NCBI GenBank assembly: GCA_963792655.1
Contig: CAWBWU010000006.1
Span: forward strand, 248,001-312,000
DNA from: DOZZ01 sp963792655
GTDB taxonomy: Bacteria; Acidobacteriota; Terriglobia; Bryobacterales; Bryobacteraceae
Length of the DNA: 64,000 bases
Direction: 5' to 3'
The translations under genes were made by a program, and so were the position numbers. The number at the start of each line of letters is the position of its first letter. The stretch's first letter is position 1. The notes under the pieces are model-generated. The model had not been told where the DNA came from. It made no database searches and was given only the letters and a program-made list of their open reading frames with translations. This document shows positions 8,483 to 17,250 of the stretch, piece by piece.

Positions 8483-9616
8483 TTACCGGCGCGCGGCGAG
8501 GCGGTACACCTCGACGACTCGCCGGGCGGCCTCATGCCAGCTAAAGAAGCGGGCCCGTTCGCGTCCGCGCGCAATTAACCGTTGCTTGAGCGCGTCGTCG
8601 GTCAGCACGTCGACAATTGCGCGCGCGATGCCGAATACGTTTTCGGGATTCACCAGCACCGCCGCATCATCGACCACCTCCGGCAAGGAGCTGGTCTCCG
8701 AAGTGATGACCGGCGCGCCACAAGCCATTGCCTCTAACGGCGCCAGTCCGAAACCTTCATAGAGCGACGGGAAAACAAAGGCCTCCGCCTGTTCATAGAA
8801 CACGCGCAGCGTTTGTAGAGGCACGAAGCCCAGAAAGCGCACGCTGTCTTCCACGCGGCTCTGAATCACGGCGCGGCGCACTTCGGGGTACTTCGACAGT
8901 TGATCGCCCACCACAAACAGGCGCAGGTTCTTGTAGACCGGATGATTTTGCAGTTCAGCGCGCACTACGGCGAAGGCTTCCACCAGACGCGGAATATTCT
9001 TCTGCGGCCTGATGTGCCCCACATAGAGCAGGTAAGGATCGCGGATCTGGTAACGCTCGAGTATGCGCTGGCGATGGTTGCCGTCTTCATTCAGCGGGCG
9101 CGGCTTAAGAAACTCAGGATCGAGCGCGTTATAGATCAGGTGCACACGCTGTTCCGGTATACCGAGTTCGCGAACCACATCGCGGCGCGTTGCTTCTGAA
9201 ACGGCAATCACACGCTTTGCGCGCGCCAGACCGCGCTTGAACACACGCGTGCTGGCGTGGCCCAACAATCCGGCGTTGGCTTCATAGGTCAGGTTGCTGA
9301 TGTCGTGAATGGTGACGACATACGGCCCCGGCATGAACAGCGGGATGCGATTCAGCGGGATGTGCGTGAGTTCAGAGCCTAAGCTGCGCAGGAACAGGGG
9401 AAAGGCAATGTGGTCCAGACGGCTCTTGTCGTCGCGCGCATAAACCACGCTTTTGAAATTCGCCGGAAGCCCCGCGAAGTATTCGCGGTCCGCCGCGAAG
9501 TGAACCAGGCGGTACTCAATCGCGGGATCAGCCGCGCCTAACGCGGGCAGCAGGTTGCGAATATACGTGCCGATGCCGAAGTCCCGGACACGGCGAGCGT
9601 CGATCGTAACCTTCAC
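8483..9616 (-). CDS. glycosyltransferase family 4 (GT-B fold)
   Basis: This 377-residue cytoplasmic glycosyltransferase probably transfers a sugar from a nucleotide donor. The N-terminal acceptor domain starts MKVTIDARRVRDFGIGTYIRNLL with the glycine-rich loop. The donor domain has YLLYVGHIRPQKNIPRLVEAF and the E-x7-E region FVFPSLYEGFGLAPLEAMACGAPVI, typical of GT4 mannosyl/rhamnosyl-type enzymes. It is convergent with the XRE/S24-like gene (3-base gap) and lies 9 bases downstream of glyA on the same strand. The acceptor is unknown. Confidence 0.9.
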   Translation of the reverse strand: MKVTIDARRVRDFGIGTYIRNLLPALGAADPAIEYRLVHFAADREYFAGLPANFKSVVYARDDKSRLDHIAFPLFLRSLGSELTHIPLNRIPLFMPGPYVVTIHDISNLTYEANAGLLGHASTRVFKRGLARAKRVIAVSEATRRDVVRELGIPEQRVHLIYNALDPEFLKPRPLNEDGNHRQRILERYQIRDPYLLYVGHIRPQKNIPRLVEAFAVVRAELQNHPVYKNLRLFVVGDQLSKYPEVRRAVIQSRVEDSVRFLGFVPLQTLRVFYEQAEAFVFPSLYEGFGLAPLEAMACGAPVITSETSSLPEVVDDAAVLVNPENVFGIARAIVDVLTDDALKQRLIARGRERARFFSWHEAARRVVEVYRLAARR

Positions 9617-9625
9617 GCATTGTCC

Positions 9626-10900
9626 TTAGGCGCGAACGGAACCCATCTTCCAGTCGTAGAGAGGGAAGCGTGCGGTGAGCGCGTCCACACGGCGGCGAAC
9701 TGCGGCGATCGCGTCCTCTGACGTATGGTTGCGCAACAACTCGCCTATGGCGGATCCCACTTCGCGCATCTCTGCCTCGTTGAAACCGCGCGTGGTTGCC
9801 GCCGGACTCCCCAGACGAATGCCGCTCGGGTTCAATGGTGGATTCACGTCGAAAGGAATTGCGTTCTTGTTCACCGTGATGCGTGCGCGGTCCAGCGCGG
9901 CTTCGGCTTCTTTGCCGCGTACGCCTTGACTGAACACGTCCACCAGCATCAGGTGCGTGTCGGTACCGCCCGACACCACGCGATAGCCTTCTGCCTGCAT
10001 CTGCTTGGCGAGTGCCTGCGCGTTGGCGACAACGCGCTTCTGATAAGCCTTGAATTCGGGCTGCAGCGCTTCAAGGAAGCTGACTGCTTTCGCCGCGATC
10101 ACGTGCACCAGCGGTCCACCCTGCGCGCCGGGAAACACATTGCGGTCAATCGCGGCGCCGTACTTTTCCTTCGCGAGAATGATTCCCGCGCGCGGCCCGC
10201 GCAGTGTTTTGTGCGTTGTTGTCGTAACGATGTCGGCGTACTCACACGGGTTCGGATGCAAGCCCGCGGCAACGAGACCGGAGAAGTGGGCCATGTCGAC
10301 CAGCAGGAGCGCGCCAACAGAATCCGCCACTTCACGAAACTTGACGAAATCGAAAATGCGCGAGTAAGCACTGCCGCCGGCGATGATCATCTTCGGCTTA
10401 TGCTCATGCGCGCGCTGCTGCATCTGCTCAAAATCGATGCGCTCATCTTCGGGCCGCACGCCGTACGAAACCACGTGATACGTCTTGCCCGAGAAGTTCA
10501 GCTTGTGCCCGTGCGTCAGGTGACCACCATGCGCAAGGTCAAGGCCCATGATCGTATCGCCCGGCGTCAGCACTGCGCTGTATGCCGCCTGATTCGCCTG
10601 TGAGCCCGAGTGCGGCTGCACGTTGACATACTCGGCTCCGAACAACTTCTTCGCGCGCTCGCGGGCGAGCGTCTCGACCACGTCGGCAAACTCGCATCCG
10701 CCGTAGTAGCGCTTACCCGGATAACCCTCGGCATACTTGTTGGTGAAAACGCTGCCGGTAGCTTCGAGAACTGCCTCCGAGGTGAAGTTTTCGCTGGCGA
10801 TCAGTTCGATCTGCTGCTGCTGACGTTCGAGCTCGTGGCGAATCGCGGCGTAGATTTCCGGATCGGCCTCCGCCAAAGGACGGGCCATCGGGTTTTGCAT
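9626..10900 (-). CDS. glyA: serine hydroxymethyltransferase
   Basis: GlyA interconverts serine and glycine with transfer of one carbon to THF, using PLP. The 424-residue protein begins MQNPMARPLAEADPEIY. Clear motifs are LIASENFTSEAV, NKYAEGYPGKRYYGGCEF, HGGHLTHG and TTTTHKTLRGPRAG, the last holding the PLP lysine. The start at 10900 is used because the in-frame extension overlaps the upstream polX stop and lacks homology. It feeds methylene-THF to metF. Confidence 0.96.
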   Translation of the reverse strand: MQNPMARPLAEADPEIYAAIRHELERQQQQIELIASENFTSEAVLEATGSVFTNKYAEGYPGKRYYGGCEFADVVETLARERAKKLFGAEYVNVQPHSGSQANQAAYSAVLTPGDTIMGLDLAHGGHLTHGHKLNFSGKTYHVVSYGVRPEDERIDFEQMQQRAHEHKPKMIIAGGSAYSRIFDFVKFREVADSVGALLLVDMAHFSGLVAAGLHPNPCEYADIVTTTTHKTLRGPRAGIILAKEKYGAAIDRNVFPGAQGGPLVHVIAAKAVSFLEALQPEFKAYQKRVVANAQALAKQMQAEGYRVVSGGTDTHLMLVDVFSQGVRGKEAEAALDRARITVNKNAIPFDVNPPLNPSGIRLGSPAATTRGFNEAEMREVGSAIGELLRNHTSEDAIAAVRRRVDALTARFPLYDWKMGSVRA

Positions 10901-10910
10901 AGGAATGTAC

Positions 10911-12644
10911 TTATTGTATCCGCCGGATCGTTTGCGCAAAGTGCTCCGCGGGCTGCGTATTCACAACATCGGACGCCGTCAACCAGCCGCGGCGGGCAGT
11001 CACTACTCCGTAGCGCATGTTGTGCAAGTGCTTAGGATGATGCGCGTCGGTCGAGATCATAAACTTCGCGCCGCGCGCTTTGGCGCGTCGGATCATCGGT
11101 GCGCTCAGGTCGAGCCGTTCGGGGCTGGCGTTGACTTCAAGAATGACGCCGCGCTGCACCGCTTCATCCACCACGCGATCGAAGTCGTACGCATATGCTT
11201 CGCGGTTCAGCAGCAAGCGGCCGGTAGGGTGCCCGATGACTCGCAGCGAAGGGCACTGCATCGCCGCAAGTAACCGGTCCGTCATCTCAGCGGGCTCCAG
11301 ATTCATATGACTGTGCACGCTGCCGATCACCAGATCGAGCTCCGCCAGCGCATCCCACGACAGATCCATCGCACCGTCTTTCAGGATGTCGCACTCGAGT
11401 CCTGAAAAGATGCGGATCCCGAGCGAGCCCGTCTCATTCAACCGGCGCACGCGCTCGGCGAACGCTTGCACGCGCGCTTCGTCGAGACCATTCGACATCG
11501 CAAGTGACTTCGAGTGATCGGTGATGGCGATGTACTCGTAACCCATGGCACGCGCAGCCTCGGCCATCTCTTCGAGTGTGGCGCGGCCGTCGGTTTCGGT
11601 GGTGTGCATGTGGACATCACCGCGGAGGTCGCCTTGCGTAATCAGCGCGGGCAAGGCATTCTCCGCGGCTAATTCGATCTCGCCCCAGTTCTCGCGCATC
11701 TCGGGTGCAATCCATTGCAGCCCAAGCGCGGCATAGACCTCTTCTTCGGTTTCGCCGGCAACGCGCGACTCATCTTCAGCGCGAAACAAACCGTATTCGC
11801 TCAGCTTTAACCCCTGGCGCACGGCACGAATGCGCACTGCGACGTTGTGCTCTTTGCTGCCCGTGAAATACTGCAGCGCGGCGCCGGTGCTCTCGCGCGG
11901 CAGCGCGCGAACGTCCACTTGAAAGCCTTCGCGGCCCAGCTTCACACTCGTTTTGTTTGGTCCACGCCCGAGTATTTCGTGCACCCGCGGATAATCGGCA
12001 ACGCGCTCGAGACCCGCGGTGGCCTCTGGCCCGGTGATGATCAAATCCAGGTCGCCGATTGTCTCCCGGCCACGGCGCAAGCTGCCGGCATAGACCACCG
12101 ATCCCGCGCCCGTGCTCTCTTCAATGTAAGCAGCGAGTTCGCGCGCTGTCTGTTCCGCATACGTCAGCAGGAAGCGGCCGGTGCGCAAGCGGTATTGCGC
12201 AATCGAGCGCAGCACCTTCTCTTCCAGTTTGGCTCCCATGCGCGGCAGCTCGCGCAGCTTCTGATCGACGCAGAGCCGCTCCAGTTCATCGATGGAGCTA
12301 ATCCGAAAATGCTCAAAGATCAGCGCGATGCTCTTGGGCCCCAGGCCCTGAATCTTCAGGAACTCGAGTGCAGTGGGGGGAAAGCGTTGCAGCAGCTCTT
12401 CGCGTCGCGCGCACGAACCGGTTTCAACGATGCTGGCGATGATCGCTGCCAGGCCTTTGCCGATACCCGGCACCTCTTGCACGTTGCGGCCTGGCGCGCG
12501 CAGAATGTCGGCGATGCGTTCCCGGTTCGACTCCACCGCGACAGCTCCGTTGCGATAGCTTCGGATGCGGAACGAGTCATCGCCTGCAATCTCCATCAGG
12601 TCAGCCGTTTCGGCAAGCACCAACGCGATTTCTTTGTTGTCCAA
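10911..12644 (-). CDS. polX: DNA polymerase/3'-5' exonuclease PolX
   Basis: This 577-residue family-X polymerase for base excision repair has the usual three parts. Helix-hairpin-helix motifs come first (VPGIGKGLAAII, IQGLGPKSIALI). The nucleotidyltransferase palm has GSLRRGRETIGDLDLI with the two metal aspartates. The C-terminal PHP domain has GDVHMHTTETDG, YIAITDHS, IGSVHSH and STDAHHP, all metal-binding motifs of the exonuclease. Length and order match bacterial PolX. It is the first gene of a polX-glyA-glycosyltransferase run. Confidence 0.95.
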   Translation of the reverse strand: MDNKEIALVLAETADLMEIAGDDSFRIRSYRNGAVAVESNRERIADILRAPGRNVQEVPGIGKGLAAIIASIVETGSCARREELLQRFPPTALEFLKIQGLGPKSIALIFEHFRISSIDELERLCVDQKLRELPRMGAKLEEKVLRSIAQYRLRTGRFLLTYAEQTARELAAYIEESTGAGSVVYAGSLRRGRETIGDLDLIITGPEATAGLERVADYPRVHEILGRGPNKTSVKLGREGFQVDVRALPRESTGAALQYFTGSKEHNVAVRIRAVRQGLKLSEYGLFRAEDESRVAGETEEEVYAALGLQWIAPEMRENWGEIELAAENALPALITQGDLRGDVHMHTTETDGRATLEEMAEAARAMGYEYIAITDHSKSLAMSNGLDEARVQAFAERVRRLNETGSLGIRIFSGLECDILKDGAMDLSWDALAELDLVIGSVHSHMNLEPAEMTDRLLAAMQCPSLRVIGHPTGRLLLNREAYAYDFDRVVDEAVQRGVILEVNASPERLDLSAPMIRRAKARGAKFMISTDAHHPKHLHNMRYGVVTARRGWLTASDVVNTQPAEHFAQTIRRIQ

Positions 12645-12683
12645 CTTTCAGTCTAAAACCTGCGGCAGAATGGATTCGAACCG

Positions 12684-13160
12684 GTGTTCAGTCTTTACCG
12701 AAAGCTTGTTGTAATCGCGACTCTCGCATGCGCCGCGCCTTTGCGCGCCAGCGTAGCGAGCGCCGACAACCTGCTATCGGCACTGTGGCCGCCAGGAACT
12801 GCGGACGCGCTCTGGTTCTCCGATCTGGCAGGTGCAGCAGATGCCGCGGAACGCCCGCCGATCGTTCTCGTCGAAGCCACAGGAGATCCTGTCACCGGGG
12901 CCGCACCCGAACCACCACGCGTCGAAATCGTGCCGCCGATCGGTGAATATGCCGTCGACACCACCGACCTTCCGGCGTTCGCATTGGGAACCGCCGGACG
13001 CGTTGCTCCGCTCGGCTACTTTCGTGAAGATGAGCAGCCGGACAACGAAGGATCGCTACTGCGCCTGAACGCAGATCCGCCGCAGATCACCTTCACGATC
13101 CTCGGCATCGCCGGAGTGGCGGCGCTGGCACTGCTGTTTCGACGCAAGCGCTCGGCGTGA
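12684..13160 (+). CDS. secreted protein with C-terminal membrane anchor, PEP-CTERM-like tail without the PEP motif
   Basis: The protein has 158 residues from a GTG start. It has an N-terminal signal peptide (LVVIATLACAAPLRASVA), a proline-rich acidic linker, and a C-terminal hydrophobic segment (FTILGIAGVAALALLF) followed by RRKRSA. That ending resembles exosortase-sorted tails, but the preceding residues are DPPQI rather than PEP, so exosortase sorting is only a possibility. It may simply be a C-terminally anchored envelope protein. Function unknown. Confidence 0.6.
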   Translation: MFSLYRKLVVIATLACAAPLRASVASADNLLSALWPPGTADALWFSDLAGAADAAERPPIVLVEATGDPVTGAAPEPPRVEIVPPIGEYAVDTTDLPAFALGTAGRVAPLGYFREDEQPDNEGSLLRLNADPPQITFTILGIAGVAALALLFRRKRSA

Positions 13161-13163
13161 GCG

Positions 13164-15113
13164 TTAGTCCGCCATCTCGGCATGCGGAACGCTGCCGATG
13201 AGTGCCGACTTGATCTTCTCCGCCAGAGTCGACGAAGCATAGGGCTTCTGAATAAATCCAGCCAGGCCCTTGGCGGTGAAGCGCCGGATCGCCTCTACTT
13301 CGTTGTAGCCGCTCGACAGAATCACTCGGACGTCCGGTTTGATCGCCTTCATTCGCCGGAATGCTTCTTCGCCATTCATCATGGGCATCGTCATATCGAG
13401 CAGCACTGCGGAAACTTTGTCGCTGATCACTTGAAACAGCTCCACGCCTTCCTGGCCGTCTTCGGCAAGCACAACGCTATAGCCGTAGCGCTCCAGCATC
13501 GATTTCGCGGTGCGCCGCACAATCGGCTCATCGTCAATGACCAAGACCAGCGCTTCAGGGTATCCGGCCAGCAGTTGCGGATCAGGCGTGGGCTTCGGCA
13601 CCTCATGCTGATTCGTTGTCGGGAGCAGCACTTTGAATGTTGTGCCTTTGCCCGGCGTGGTGTAGAGCTTCATCGCGCCTCTGTGACCGCGTACAATTCC
13701 CTGCACTGCAGCCAGGCCGAGTCCGCGCCCGGTAAACTTCGTGGTGAAGAACGGGTCGAAGATGCGCGCCGCTGTTGCTTCATCCATTCCCGCTCCGGTG
13801 TCATGCACCTCGAGGCTTGCGTACGTACCTGCAGGCAGCTCCAACGCTGGTCCAAAGGTATGTTGGAGATAGAACTCGTCCACCGTCTGAACGCCGGTAG
13901 TGACCAGGACCGTGCCGTTCTCGTTCGGCGGTACGGCTTCCGCGCCATTGATCACCAGGTTCATGATCAGTTGCTGAAGCTGGCTCGAATCAGCCTCGAC
14001 GAGCGGCATCGCGTCGCGCAGTTCCAGGCGTAACTGCACGTTCTTCGGTATCGAACTTTGGATAAGCGAACTAATCTCGCGCACGATGCCCGAAATGTTG
14101 ACGGGCTCGATCACAAAGCGGCCTTTACCCGCATACGCGAGCAACTGTCTGGTAAGGTGGCTCGCCCGCTCACTCGCGGTCAACGCATCGCGCAGCAGCC
14201 CGCGTACGGGGTTGTCGGTGGTGAGTGATTCGAGCGCGAGCGATACGTTGCCGAGGATTCCGGTCAGCAGATTATTGAAGTCATGCGCTACGCCGCCTGC
14301 GAGCACGCCGAGGCTCTCGAGCTTTGCGGTGTGCCGCAGTTGTTCATCCAGGCGCTTCCGTTCAGTAATGTCTCGTGCCACATGTGATGCACCGGTGATG
14401 CGCCCGTGCTTGTCGCGAATGGGCGAGATGGTCAGCGAGACTTGCGTCAGTTCCCCATTCTTCCGCTGACGCACGGTCTCGAAATGCTCCACGCGTTCAC
14501 CGCGCGCGATCCGTTCCAGGATCTCGGTTTCTTCGGAAAGACGGTCCGGTGGAAGCAAGACGGTCATGGGCTGTCCGATGGCTTCTTCCTGGGTGTAACC
14601 GTAGAGAGTTTCGGCCGCGCCGTTCCACGTAAGAATCACGCCGTCAAGAGTTTTGCTGACGATGGCGTCCTCTGACGACTCTACAATCGCCGCGAGTTGC
14701 GCCGCGCCTTCGTCGAGCTTCTTGCGTTCGGTGATATTGCGCGCTACGTGTGAAGCGCCGGTGATTCTTCCCTCGGCATCGCGAATCGGAGAGATGGTGA
14801 GCGACACATTGATGAGCTCCCCGTTTTGACGGCGGCGCACAGTTTCGAAGTGTTCGACACTTTCGCCGCGGGCAATGCGGGCCAGGATCTCCGCCTCTTC
14901 ATTCGAACGATCCGGAGGCAGCAGCACGGTCATGGGAATGCCGATCGCCTGCTCCGCGGTATAGCCATACACGCGCTCCGCGCCGCGGTTCCACGTCAGG
15001 ATAATGCCCTGCAGCGTCTTGCTGATAATGGCGTCATCCGACGAGCTAATGATGTCGGAGAAATGCGCGTCCGTTATGCCTGAGTTCGAACTCTGGTATT
15101 CCGTGCTGCTCAT
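13164..15113 (-). CDS. hybrid sensor histidine kinase: PAS-PAS-HisKA-HATPase-REC
   Basis: The protein has 649 residues with no membrane segment, so it senses a cytoplasmic signal. Two PAS/PAC domains (about residues 20-133 and 142-255) are near-copies of each other (MTVLLPPDR and SLTISPIRD occur in both). The HisKA domain has GVLAGGVAHDFNNLLTG with phospho-His 277. The ATPase domain has VINGAEAV and GAGMDEATAARIFDPFF. The receiver (from about 524) has LVIDDEP, phospho-Asp 573 in VLLDMTMPM and Lys 623. This is the usual plan of cytoplasmic PAS hybrid kinases. No cognate response regulator is adjacent. Confidence 0.92.
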   Translation of the reverse strand: MSSTEYQSSNSGITDAHFSDIISSSDDAIISKTLQGIILTWNRGAERVYGYTAEQAIGIPMTVLLPPDRSNEEAEILARIARGESVEHFETVRRRQNGELINVSLTISPIRDAEGRITGASHVARNITERKKLDEGAAQLAAIVESSEDAIVSKTLDGVILTWNGAAETLYGYTQEEAIGQPMTVLLPPDRLSEETEILERIARGERVEHFETVRQRKNGELTQVSLTISPIRDKHGRITGASHVARDITERKRLDEQLRHTAKLESLGVLAGGVAHDFNNLLTGILGNVSLALESLTTDNPVRGLLRDALTASERASHLTRQLLAYAGKGRFVIEPVNISGIVREISSLIQSSIPKNVQLRLELRDAMPLVEADSSQLQQLIMNLVINGAEAVPPNENGTVLVTTGVQTVDEFYLQHTFGPALELPAGTYASLEVHDTGAGMDEATAARIFDPFFTTKFTGRGLGLAAVQGIVRGHRGAMKLYTTPGKGTTFKVLLPTTNQHEVPKPTPDPQLLAGYPEALVLVIDDEPIVRRTAKSMLERYGYSVVLAEDGQEGVELFQVISDKVSAVLLDMTMPMMNGEEAFRRMKAIKPDVRVILSSGYNEVEAIRRFTAKGLAGFIQKPYASSTLAEKIKSALIGSVPHAEMAD

Positions 15114-15245
15114 CTAACCGCCCGCCCCAAATGCAAAGCCGCCCGTCCTCTGCCCATACACATCCGACAGTGTAATGGAAAGGAATGGGTGCGCCGCGTT
15201 CTCCCTGTCTTTGACAAGCATGCAGAACGCGATAGAAATAGAGCA

Positions 15246-16292
15246 ATGCGACTCGCGTGTTTCGTTCTGCTCAGCCTCTGCGCCGCCGCGCCTGCTGCCC
15301 GCGCCGACCAGTTGATTTTGAAAAATGGGGATCGTATCACCGGCAAGCTGGTGAAGAAAGACGGCGCGAAGGTCACGTTGAAGAGTGACCTGATGGGCGA
15401 CGTCACCGTTGCCTGGGACGCCGTCACGTCGCTCTCCTCGGATGAGCCGGTGACCGTCGTGCTGCCGGGTGGACGTAAGGTGCTCGGCAAGCTTCAGACC
15501 ACCGGGGATCAGGTCTCGGTTGTCACTTCCGGCGCAACGGAAACCGCGGCGTTGGCGCAGATCACAGCCATTCGCAACACCGAAGAACAGCGTGCTTACG
15601 ACCGGCTGGAGCGTCCCGGCTTTGCCGATCTATGGGCGGGCTATGCAGACCTCGGCCTTTCTGCCGCGCGCGGCAATGCGAAGACCAATACCTTCACCAC
15701 TGCAGTGAACGCGGTACGCGCGACCAGAACCGACAAGACCACGGTTTACTTCAACCAGATCTACGCGACGGCGACGATCAACGGGGTAAACGCCGGCACA
15801 GCCAATGCCTTGCGCGGCGGCATTGCGTATAACCGTAACCTGCGCCCGCGCCTCTTCGTGAACACGTTCAACGACTACGAGTACGACCGGTTCCAGAATC
15901 TTGATTTGCGCTTCGTGCTCGGCGGCGGCCTTGGCTACTCGACCATCAAGAATGAGCGCTCGCAGCTCGATCTGTTGGGAGGTCTGGACTACAAACACGA
16001 GACCTTCAACACGCCACTCACGCGCAAATCTGCCGAAGCTTATGGCGGCGATGACTTCTCGCACAAGTTGTCGGCTCGAACGTCGCTGCGCCAATCGTTC
16101 CGCGTATTCACCAACGTGACCGGCCCGGGTGAACGTCGAATGAACTTCGACCTGGGAGCAAATACAAACCTGTGGAAGTGGTTGGCGTTCCAGATATCCG
16201 CAAGCGATCGGTTCCTGAGCAATCCCGTCGGCGGACGGCAGCGCAACGACGTGCTGTTAACGACAGGGCTGCGCCTCAGCTTTGCGCGCTGA
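15246..16292 (+). CDS. DUF481 outer-membrane-associated protein
   Basis: The protein has 348 residues. The signal peptide MRLACFVLLSLCAAAPAARA precedes a short region with DQLILKNGDRITGKLVKKDG, a small beta-domain found ahead of many DUF481 proteins. The C-terminal two thirds alternate hydrophobic and polar residues with frequent aromatics and end in LRLSFAR, as in salt-induced outer-membrane beta-barrel proteins. The ATG at 15246 was chosen for the signal peptide; a longer frame adds a non-conserved charged extension. The exact role is unknown. Confidence 0.8.
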   Translation: MRLACFVLLSLCAAAPAARADQLILKNGDRITGKLVKKDGAKVTLKSDLMGDVTVAWDAVTSLSSDEPVTVVLPGGRKVLGKLQTTGDQVSVVTSGATETAALAQITAIRNTEEQRAYDRLERPGFADLWAGYADLGLSAARGNAKTNTFTTAVNAVRATRTDKTTVYFNQIYATATINGVNAGTANALRGGIAYNRNLRPRLFVNTFNDYEYDRFQNLDLRFVLGGGLGYSTIKNERSQLDLLGGLDYKHETFNTPLTRKSAEAYGGDDFSHKLSARTSLRQSFRVFTNVTGPGERRMNFDLGANTNLWKWLAFQISASDRFLSNPVGGRQRNDVLLTTGLRLSFAR

Positions 16293-16319
16293 TCTTATTG
16301 GCGCGTTGATCTTTGTCGT

Positions 16320-17189
16320 TCAGTGTTCTCGAAACCAGTCCAGCACGCGGCGCTCGAACTCTTGCGGAGCCGCGTTGTACGCTCCGGTGTGTTCCGCGCC
16401 GGGCACGAGCCACAGGCGATTGCGTGTGTTCGCGCGTTCCAGTTGTTCCGAATTCGAATAGGGCGTGCGCGAATCAGCAAGCCCGTGAATCAGCAGAATG
16501 GGCGTGCTCTCGCGCGCGATCGCGTGTACCGGCGACACGGTTCCAAGGTTAAGGTGATCGACCACGAGCGCGTAGAGCGTTCCAGAAGATACAACCGCAC
16601 GCGAAAGCTGCGAAGGCATGCCCACCATGCGCGTCAAACGATACTCGGCGGTCTGGCGAAGATCGGCGAACGGACACTCCGCGACAATGGCAGCAAACGC
16701 AGGCTGCACGGCGGCGGACTCGATGAGAATCGAAGCGCCGAGTGACTCGCCCAACGCATAGAGCCGTTCACAATTCGCTCGCCTCATCCATTGCGCCCAT
16801 AGGATGACGTCGTCTTTTTCAAGCAGGCCGTAGGTGATGAAGTCGCCCTGACTCGTGCCATGCGCGCGACTGTCAGGAAGGAGCACGTTGTATCCGGCAT
16901 CCAGCAAGAACGGCGCCAGACCAGCGCTGCCGGCGCGCGAATCACCAATGCCATGCAGCACTGCGACGCAGCGATTACTATGCGCGGAAGCTTGCATCCA
17001 CCATGCGTCGAGCCGCGCGTGATCTTTCGCGAAGATCGAGACCGTAACAGCATTTCTGGGTGCGGGACGAACCTTGCGGGGAACATGCAGCGTGACCTGA
17101 CAGAACATCGCCCCGAGCGCCGCGACGAAGACGAACCCCAAAACCGCTACCGGCAACACCCAGCGCAGTGCGTGCTTCACCATCCGCAT
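16320..17189 (-). CDS. membrane-anchored alpha/beta hydrolase
   Basis: The protein has 289 residues. An N-terminal transmembrane anchor (LPVAVLGFVFVAALGAMF) is followed by an alpha/beta hydrolase fold: the oxyanion region VAVLHGIGDSRAG, the nucleophile elbow LYALGESLGAS (Ser in GESLG), a likely acid in LLIHGLADSRTPYS, and the catalytic His in VPGAEHTGAY. It resembles BAAT/dienelactone-type esterases. The substrate is unknown and the active site probably faces the periplasm. It is convergent with the DUF481 gene. Confidence 0.85.
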   Translation of the reverse strand: MRMVKHALRWVLPVAVLGFVFVAALGAMFCQVTLHVPRKVRPAPRNAVTVSIFAKDHARLDAWWMQASAHSNRCVAVLHGIGDSRAGSAGLAPFLLDAGYNVLLPDSRAHGTSQGDFITYGLLEKDDVILWAQWMRRANCERLYALGESLGASILIESAAVQPAFAAIVAECPFADLRQTAEYRLTRMVGMPSQLSRAVVSSGTLYALVVDHLNLGTVSPVHAIARESTPILLIHGLADSRTPYSNSEQLERANTRNRLWLVPGAEHTGAYNAAPQEFERRVLDWFREH

Positions 17190-17250
17190 GACGCGTTCTG
17201 CATCATACTAACGAACGCGTTTGCGCTCGGCGAAGTTCCTTCTCCGCGCG

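Noticed and set aside
12655..12700. GGATTCGAACC string resembling a tRNA T-arm
   Set aside because: The bases on either side do not pair as a T-stem and no acceptor, D or anticodon arms are present; it is ordinary sequence between polX and the GTG-started gene.
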